Assembly: GCA_023299945.1 (NCBI GenBank)
Contig: JALZVZ010000324.1
Coordinates: 1-11,374, forward strand
Length of the DNA: 11,374 bases
Reading direction: 5' to 3'
DNA from: Altererythrobacter sp.
GTDB taxonomy: Bacteria > Pseudomonadota > Alphaproteobacteria > Sphingomonadales > Sphingomonadaceae
The first letter of the stretch is position 1. Every line of letters starts with the position of its first letter. Below the pieces are notes generated by a model. The model saw only the letters and a list, made by a program, of their open reading frames with translations. It did no database searches and was not told where the DNA came from. Made by a program: the position numbers and the translations under genes. Below, in pieces: positions 7,063-11,374 of the stretch.

Positions 7063-8907
7063 CTATTGGGCCGCTTCGCTGACTTCATCGCTTTCGGTAA
7101 GCTGGCGGTTCCACATATCGGCATAGAGCCCGCCTGCAGCTAGCAGAGCGTCATGCTTGCCTTGTTCAGCCAAGCGGCCAGATTCGAGCACAAGGATGTT
7201 GTCTGCATCTGCAATGGTGGATAGCCGGTGCGCAATCGCCAAGGTTGTGCGGCTTTGTGACACCCGCTGCAAAGTAGACAGAATATCTTGTTCGGTTCGG
7301 GTGTCGAGCGCGCTGGTTGCTTCATCCAAGATCAGGATCGGCGGATTTTTCACCAAAGTGCGGGCAATGGCGACGCGCTGTTTCTCACCGCCGGACAGTT
7401 TCAACCCGCGCTCGCCCACTTCGGTCGCAAGCCCGTCAGGCAGCTCTTGGATGAAGGGCCAAATGCTGGCATCGCGGGCTGCTTGCTCAACCAGAGCCTC
7501 ATCCGCCGTGCCCGATCCATAGGCAATATTATAGCCGATGGTGTCATTGAACAGGACACTGTCTTGCGGGACGATCCCGATATTGGCGCGCACGCTGTCC
7601 TGTTGGTGCTGGGCAATGTCTTTGCCGTCGATTAAAATGCGGCCTGATTGCGGATCGTAAAAACGGAACAATAGCCGCGCGATGGTGCTTTTACCCGCGC
7701 CGGAGGGACCGACGATGGCCACGCTGGAGCCTGCGGGAACTTCGAAAGACAGCCCCTTCAATATCGTGCGTTCTGGCTCGTAACCGAAATGCACATTGTC
7801 AAAGGTGATATGCGGTTTGCGGACAATCAGAGCTGGCGCGCCGGGCGGGTCTGTCACCTCCAGCGGAGTGTCCATCAATTTGAACATTGCACCCATGTCG
7901 ACGAGGCCCTGCCGAATGGTTCGGTAAACCCAGCCAAGCAAATCAAGCGGGCGGAACAATTGCAGTAGATAGGTGTTCACAAACACCAGATCACCGACTG
8001 TCAACTCGCCTTTGCTCCAACCCCACACCGTATAGGCCATGGCGGCCGCCATCAGCGCATTGGTGATCAGGGCCTGGATCATATTGAGCAGGCCGAGCGA
8101 GTTTTCGCTCTTTATCGCCGCTTCTGCATATGAACTTGCAGCCTTAGTGTAGCGTTTTTCCTCTCGGGCCTCGGCGCCGAAATATTTGACCGTCTCGTAA
8201 TTGAGCAGAGAATCAACAGCGCGGTGCAGAGCTTGCCCGTCCAGATCATTCATCTCGCGCCGCAATTTGGTGCGCCATTCGGTGATCCAGCGCGTGACGG
8301 CAATATAAGTTACCACCGTAAGGGCAGTGGCCGCGACCATCTCCCAACCGAAATTGATATAGAAAATGACGCCCACCGCGATCAGCTCAATCGCGGTTGG
8401 GGCAATGTTGAACAGCAAGAAATAGAGCATCATGTCGATGCTTTTGGTGCCGCGCTCGATCACCTTGGTTACCTCGCCTGTGCGGCGCGACAGGTGAAAG
8501 CGCAGCGACAGGCGGTGGAGCCGGTGAAAAACATCGGTTGCCAGGTTCAGCGTTGCGACCTGTCCCACGCGCTCAAACACCATATTGCGCAATTGATCAA
8601 AGGCAACGGAGGTAAAGCGGCCAAGCGCATATGCGAGCACCAAAGCCAGTGCGACGCTCATGGCTTGGCTCATCGTATCACCGCTGGGCGAGCCTTCCAT
8701 TGCATCGACCGCATCGCGGTATGCAAAGGGCAGGGATAGGATCACAGCCTTGGCCGCCAGCACCAGCATCATCGCTATAACGATGCGCCGTTTTAGCGAG
8801 GAATTATCACGCGGCCATAGATAGGGCAGAAACCGCCGTAGCGTTTGCCATCCATCGGTTTCAAGCTCGCGCTTGGCGTCATCAGATGTGGAAGTATCAG
8901 GCGGCAT
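7063..8907 (-). CDS. Atm1/HMT1-type ABC transporter half-exporter (permease fused to ATPase)
   Basis: This 614-residue protein is an inner-membrane exporter that works as a homodimer. The transmembrane domain spans about 40-330 with six expected helices. It carries Atm1-family marks: IERGTKSIDMMLYFLLFN at 150-167 and NYETVKYFGAE at 236-246. Arg212, Arg216, Asn275 and Gln278 fall where I recall the glutathione-contacting residues of Novosphingobium Atm1 (offset about six), which suggests export of glutathione-linked metals or sulfur compounds. The nucleotide-binding domain is intact: A-loop Tyr376, Walker A GPSGAGKST at 400-408, Q-loop Gln448, signature LSGGEKQR at 504-511, Walker B ILILDE with Glu529, D-loop SALD and H-loop His560. 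ATG 8907 is the first in-frame start after a TGA and has no adjacent Shine-Dalgarno. It lies 85 bases after the aspartic-protease gene. The exact substrate is inference. Confidence 0.93.
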   Translation of the reverse strand: MPPDTSTSDDAKRELETDGWQTLRRFLPYLWPRDNSSLKRRIVIAMMLVLAAKAVILSLPFAYRDAVDAMEGSPSGDTMSQAMSVALALVLAYALGRFTSVAFDQLRNMVFERVGQVATLNLATDVFHRLHRLSLRFHLSRRTGEVTKVIERGTKSIDMMLYFLLFNIAPTAIELIAVGVIFYINFGWEMVAATALTVVTYIAVTRWITEWRTKLRREMNDLDGQALHRAVDSLLNYETVKYFGAEAREEKRYTKAASSYAEAAIKSENSLGLLNMIQALITNALMAAAMAYTVWGWSKGELTVGDLVFVNTYLLQLFRPLDLLGWVYRTIRQGLVDMGAMFKLMDTPLEVTDPPGAPALIVRKPHITFDNVHFGYEPERTILKGLSFEVPAGSSVAIVGPSGAGKSTIARLLFRFYDPQSGRILIDGKDIAQHQQDSVRANIGIVPQDSVLFNDTIGYNIAYGSGTADEALVEQAARDASIWPFIQELPDGLATEVGERGLKLSGGEKQRVAIARTLVKNPPILILDEATSALDTRTEQDILSTLQRVSQSRTTLAIAHRLSTIADADNILVLESGRLAEQGKHDALLAAGGLYADMWNRQLTESDEVSEAAQ

Positions 8908-8911
8908 TGCT

Positions 8912-8985
8912 GGTCACATGTGGGCGCGGGGCTGTGCATGCACAAGCGTGCAAGCGCGAAAACCTGCATATTGTGACCGGCTCCT
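8912..8985 (-). promoter_or_regulatory. Possible structured leader with a bridged ribosome-binding site before the ABC transporter
   Basis: Read on the minus strand: AGGAG (8985-8981), CC, GGTCACA (8978-8972), a 53-base loop, TGTGACC (8918-8912), AGCA, then the start ATG at 8907. GGTCACA and TGTGACC are perfect 7-bp complements. Folding this stem would bring AGGAG to an effective distance of six bases from the ATG, which otherwise has no Shine-Dalgarno. The loop holds alternating 5-base arms TGCAC (8952-8948), GTGCA (8943-8939) and TGCAC (8938-8934), plus a 12-bp palindrome at 8933-8944. This gives two mutually exclusive small hairpins. The pairing is visible; its function is inferred. Confidence 0.35.
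8933..8944. repeat. Perfect 12-bp palindrome TGTGCATGCACA
   Basis: This fully self-complementary 12-mer lies in the 85-base gap between the aspartic-protease and transporter genes. As DNA it could be a protein-binding site. As RNA it can form part of a 6-bp hairpin with one bulged U and a CAUG loop (8931-8947). A second, shorter palindrome, CACATGTG, is at 8915-8922. Confidence 0.5.
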
Positions 8986-8992
8986 AAGGCCT

Positions 8993-9970
8993 TTACGGGC
9001 GGGGCGCTTTGTTTTTTCGCTGTCTTTGGCGGAGCTGATATTTGCTCGGCACGTCGAACAATATGCGTTTGGTGGAAAAATCAATCGCGACACGGTTGAA
9101 CATCCGCAAATGCTGCATGCCTAGCGATAGAACCGGCTGGTCTTTCAGGCCAAGCGCCTCGAATGCGGGGGCATCGGCATAAGTGATGGGCATATTGCGC
9201 AAGGTCAAACCTTGGATCTTAATTTTGCGGGCAATCGACATTTCTCCTGTCATGGAGACACCGTTTACATCGGTTGTTGTGACGTCTTGCGCGCGTTTCG
9301 CCCTTATCTTGCGCTGCAAAGCGAGGTTGCCGAGGCTGCTTTGGGCGCCAGTGTCGATAATTACGGTTGTTCTCACGCCCTCAATCTGGGCATTGGTGAC
9401 CAGCAATTGGCCAAGCTTAGGACGAGCACGCACGATGATTTCAAAGCCGCGATTGCTACTTTTATCCTCTGCATCTGCGACTGCGATTGTCTCATTTTGA
9501 AAGTCGATCAGCACGCGCATATCTTGCAAGCTGTCGAGCCCAATGATCCCATCGGCTCCAACATGATGCCGGCTAAGGACAGGGGCGGTGATGTCATAGA
9601 GAGTGCGGCTGCCAAATTCGAGCTGCTCCAACTCGACCAGATCAACCGAGCGACGGCTGGCCATGCCAACCAATGTTGCCGTGCCAAGAGGTGCTAGACT
9701 TAAAGCTTCATTGATCCGGTGGGTGACTACGGTGGCCTGTGACCCTGTATCGATCATGAAATTATAGGGGCCCGCGCCATCAATGGTGACAGGCACGGTG
9801 TAACGCTCATTGCGCTCTGTATCGAGATCAAGCACTTCTGTGGCGGCATCGGTAAGACTGGGAGCAATTGCGCCGTCTTTTGCAGAATCTTTCAGCGGCT
9901 CAACAGCAGCGCTTGTGGCGGTTAGCGCCACCGCTGAGGCTATTGCCGGCGCCATCCAAATAGCGTTCAT
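8993..9970 (-). CDS. Secreted aspartyl protease family protein with two retropepsin-like domains
   Basis: The 325-residue product begins with a hydrophobic Ala-rich segment (about 1-22) that looks like a signal peptide, although it lacks the usual N-terminal Lys/Arg. Two retropepsin-like repeats follow. The first has FMIDTGSQAT (catalytic Asp74 in DTG 74-76) and a later flap-to-core block, GADGIIGLDSL at 138-148. The second has VIIDTGAQSS (Asp206 in DTG 206-208) and the matching block VLSLGMQHL at 280-288. Retropepsins normally supply one DTG per subunit and dimerise; here one chain could supply both aspartates. The tail is very basic (RQRQRKNKAPRP). The start at 9970 is supported by AGGAGA seven bases upstream. 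It lies 60 bases after the flippase and 85 before the transporter on the same strand. The substrate is unknown, and activity is inferred only from the motifs. Confidence 0.88.
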   Translation of the reverse strand: MNAIWMAPAIASAVALTATSAAVEPLKDSAKDGAIAPSLTDAATEVLDLDTERNERYTVPVTIDGAGPYNFMIDTGSQATVVTHRINEALSLAPLGTATLVGMASRRSVDLVELEQLEFGSRTLYDITAPVLSRHHVGADGIIGLDSLQDMRVLIDFQNETIAVADAEDKSSNRGFEIIVRARPKLGQLLVTNAQIEGVRTTVIIDTGAQSSLGNLALQRKIRAKRAQDVTTTDVNGVSMTGEMSIARKIKIQGLTLRNMPITYADAPAFEALGLKDQPVLSLGMQHLRMFNRVAIDFSTKRILFDVPSKYQLRQRQRKNKAPRP

Positions 9971-9977
9971 TGCCGTC

Positions 9978-9983
9978 TCTCCT
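9978..9983 (-). promoter_or_regulatory. Shine-Dalgarno AGGAGA of the aspartyl protease gene
   Basis: On the minus strand AGGAGA is followed by seven bases and ATG 9970. This is the strongest ribosome-binding site in the window and supports the start despite the uncharged N-terminus of the signal segment. Confidence 0.75.
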
Positions 9984-10030
9984 ATAAGTGAAGAGGCAGG
10001 CTACCACTAAAACGGCGGATACCAAAGTCG

Positions 10031-11374
10031 TTAGGATGGTGAGGGCGGGGGTGCTTCAGGCTTTGGACGCAGGATTGCCCAGGTTTCTTTGACGAGCCTG
10101 GGCCAGACCAACCACATTGTCGCGCTATATGTTGCCGCTCCCACAAAGGCTTGCAGCGCAAGATTGGCAAGGGCAAAGTCAAAGTGCAGATAAGTCTGCA
10201 CGAGGATGACTGCACCTGCCATAGCGGCGACACAGACAAAGATCGGCAGTAGTTCACGCAGCAAAGCGAACGGGCTAACCTCGATGCGCGGCAGTGTCAG
10301 CGTCAAGGTAAATGCCAGAAGGCCCGGCGCTGCGATCCACCACGCATAGACCAATCCCATGGTTCCCTGCTGCGCCCCCCATAAGAAAGCGCATGGCATA
10401 ATAATCGCGCCTGCGATGCTGGTTGTCAGGTAAATTTGCGGCTTACCGATCGAATTGGTCGTCGGCGAACATATAAAGTGCAAGGCCATTAGCGGCATGG
10501 CCAGCGCCAGTCCTGCGACAATCGGAATAATGCCAGTCCATTTCTCGCCCATCAAAACGTTGATCGCATCAGCGCTGGTCAGGGCAAGGCCTATATATAA
10601 GGGCGCTGTGACCATCATCACCATCCGCGCAGTTTTGAGGAAGTACGGGCCCACAGGTTGTTTCGCTCGGTTGAGTTCTGAATAGGCGGCAAGCGCCACC
10701 TCATTGATTGGCGGTATAAAGCGGCCTGTCACGATCAAGGTCAGGAACAAGGCCTGCGTGTAGAGACCAACATCAAAGGTCGTCATTACACGGCCTGCGA
10801 TCATAACATCGCTTTGGCTTTGGATGATCCAGAACAATTGGCACAGCGTTAGCATGCCGCCAAAGGTAAAAAGGTCCCAGGCTCCGCGCGGGTCGAAGAT
10901 AGGGCGGATCCAAAGCCTGGCCGCAATCATCAATCCAATCGCCCGGCTCACAAATATGGAAAGTCCCGAATAGACTAAGGCCCAAACGCCCCACCCCATC
11001 CAAGCGAGCACAAGCGCGGTAATGGCGCCGACGAGGGCGCTGGCCATATTTGCCTGACCCTGCTTCCGAAACTGCAATTGCCGCGCCAGCCATTCAGAGG
11101 GAAGGGCAATAAAGGGTATGGTGAGAAAGATGAGCGCTTGAATACGAAGCATATGCGCAATCACAGGCTCATCGAAATAGGCCGCTGCCGCTGGCGCAAG
11201 CGCAAATTGTACAGATGCCAAGAACACATTGGCGAGAAGCAGCATGCCAAACACTTGCCCAACGCGCCGCTGATCCAGCCTATCTGTCTGAACGATAGAG
11301 GTGGCAAAACTTTGCCCATTAAGAAAGGCGAGGGCGGTTACCAGCACTTGGCTCATTGCGAATAGACCGTAGTC
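10031..11374 (-). CDS. Polysaccharide/lipopolysaccharide flippase of the MOP superfamily (Wzx-like), N-terminus missing
   Basis: These inner-membrane proteins translocate lipid-linked sugar units for exopolysaccharide, O-antigen or similar polymers. About 447 codons are visible and the frame is open through the right edge. The Met at 11356 is internal: the six codons before it read DYGLFA, which in this family lies roughly 40-50 residues from the start (usually after 'L.PE'). The sequence is mostly hydrophobic, with about eleven or twelve membrane segments. Family-like features include SFATSIVQTDRLD after the first visible helices, a LPSEWLARQLQFRK loop, LFTFGGMLT, SQSDVMIAGRVM...DVGLYTQA, and PPINEVALAAYSEL in the middle. 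It ends with a short Pro-rich tail. I see no other polysaccharide gene in the window, so the sugar substrate cannot be named. It is 60 bases ahead of the aspartyl protease gene. Confidence 0.9.
   Translation of the reverse strand, partial: DYGLFAMSQVLVTALAFLNGQSFATSIVQTDRLDQRRVGQVFGMLLLANVFLASVQFALAPAAAAYFDEPVIAHMLRIQALIFLTIPFIALPSEWLARQLQFRKQGQANMASALVGAITALVLAWMGWGVWALVYSGLSIFVSRAIGLMIAARLWIRPIFDPRGAWDLFTFGGMLTLCQLFWIIQSQSDVMIAGRVMTTFDVGLYTQALFLTLIVTGRFIPPINEVALAAYSELNRAKQPVGPYFLKTARMVMMVTAPLYIGLALTSADAINVLMGEKWTGIIPIVAGLALAMPLMALHFICSPTTNSIGKPQIYLTTSIAGAIIMPCAFLWGAQQGTMGLVYAWWIAAPGLLAFTLTLTLPRIEVSPFALLRELLPIFVCVAAMAGAVILVQTYLHFDFALANLALQAFVGAATYSATMWLVWPRLVKETWAILRPKPEAPPPSPS

Noticed and set aside
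7056..7070. CCCAA/TTGGG hairpin with the transporter stop codon in its loop.
   Set aside because: Five pairs, no T-run after it on the minus strand; most likely chance.
1..11374. Mobile elements, CRISPR arrays, defence or toxin-antitoxin genes.
   Set aside because: I found no transposase, integrase, spaced repeat array or paired small genes. The content is conserved core and envelope genes with uniform composition.

Overview
The window looks like ordinary chromosome from an alphaproteobacterium of the Sphingomonadales, most likely Erythrobacteraceae. The evidence is moderate-to-high GC, an HslV with a short propeptide ending in WHG before the catalytic threonine, an Atm1-type ABC exporter close to the Novosphingobium one, and a fused two-half M16 peptidase of the sphingomonad type. 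I see no CRISPR array, insertion sequence, tRNA, rRNA or phage gene.

Left part (1-3124). A gene that looks like a ubiquinol-cytochrome c chaperone runs off the left edge on the minus strand. A 251-base divergent spacer separates it from a BamE-like outer-membrane lipoprotein gene on the plus strand. Next come hslV, hslU and a small ACT-domain gene, packed as an operon: 19 bases between hslV and hslU, and a one-base overlap between hslU and the ACT gene. Just upstream of hslV is a near-consensus sigma-32 heat-shock promoter, placed so that the transcript should start at or within about two bases of the hslV ATG.

Middle (3125-7062). A secreted, 959-residue, two-half M16 zinc peptidase (plus strand) has its own probable promoter, overlapped by a 7+7 inverted repeat. 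It converges on a minus-strand gene for an unrecognised secreted protein with four cysteines. Only 42 bases separate the two stops, and I see no convincing terminator there.

Right part (7063-11374, all minus strand). In transcription order there is a polysaccharide flippase (cut by the right edge), a secreted protein with two retropepsin-like DTG domains in one chain, and an Atm1/HMT1-type half-transporter. Gaps of 60 and 85 bases make co-transcription possible. The 85-base gap before the transporter contains a possible structured leader. A 7-bp stem could bring a distant AGGAG to within six bases of an ATG that has no Shine-Dalgarno of its own.

The main themes are envelope maintenance and proteostasis: BamE in outer-membrane assembly, HslVU in cytoplasmic proteolysis under heat shock, periplasmic M16 and aspartic peptidases, a flippase and a glutathione-linked exporter. 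I did not find a new multi-gene system. The best leads are regulatory: the apparently leaderless heat-shock hslV, the bridged ribosome-binding site and the M16 operator-like dyad. The tandem-DTG protein is the most interesting protein.
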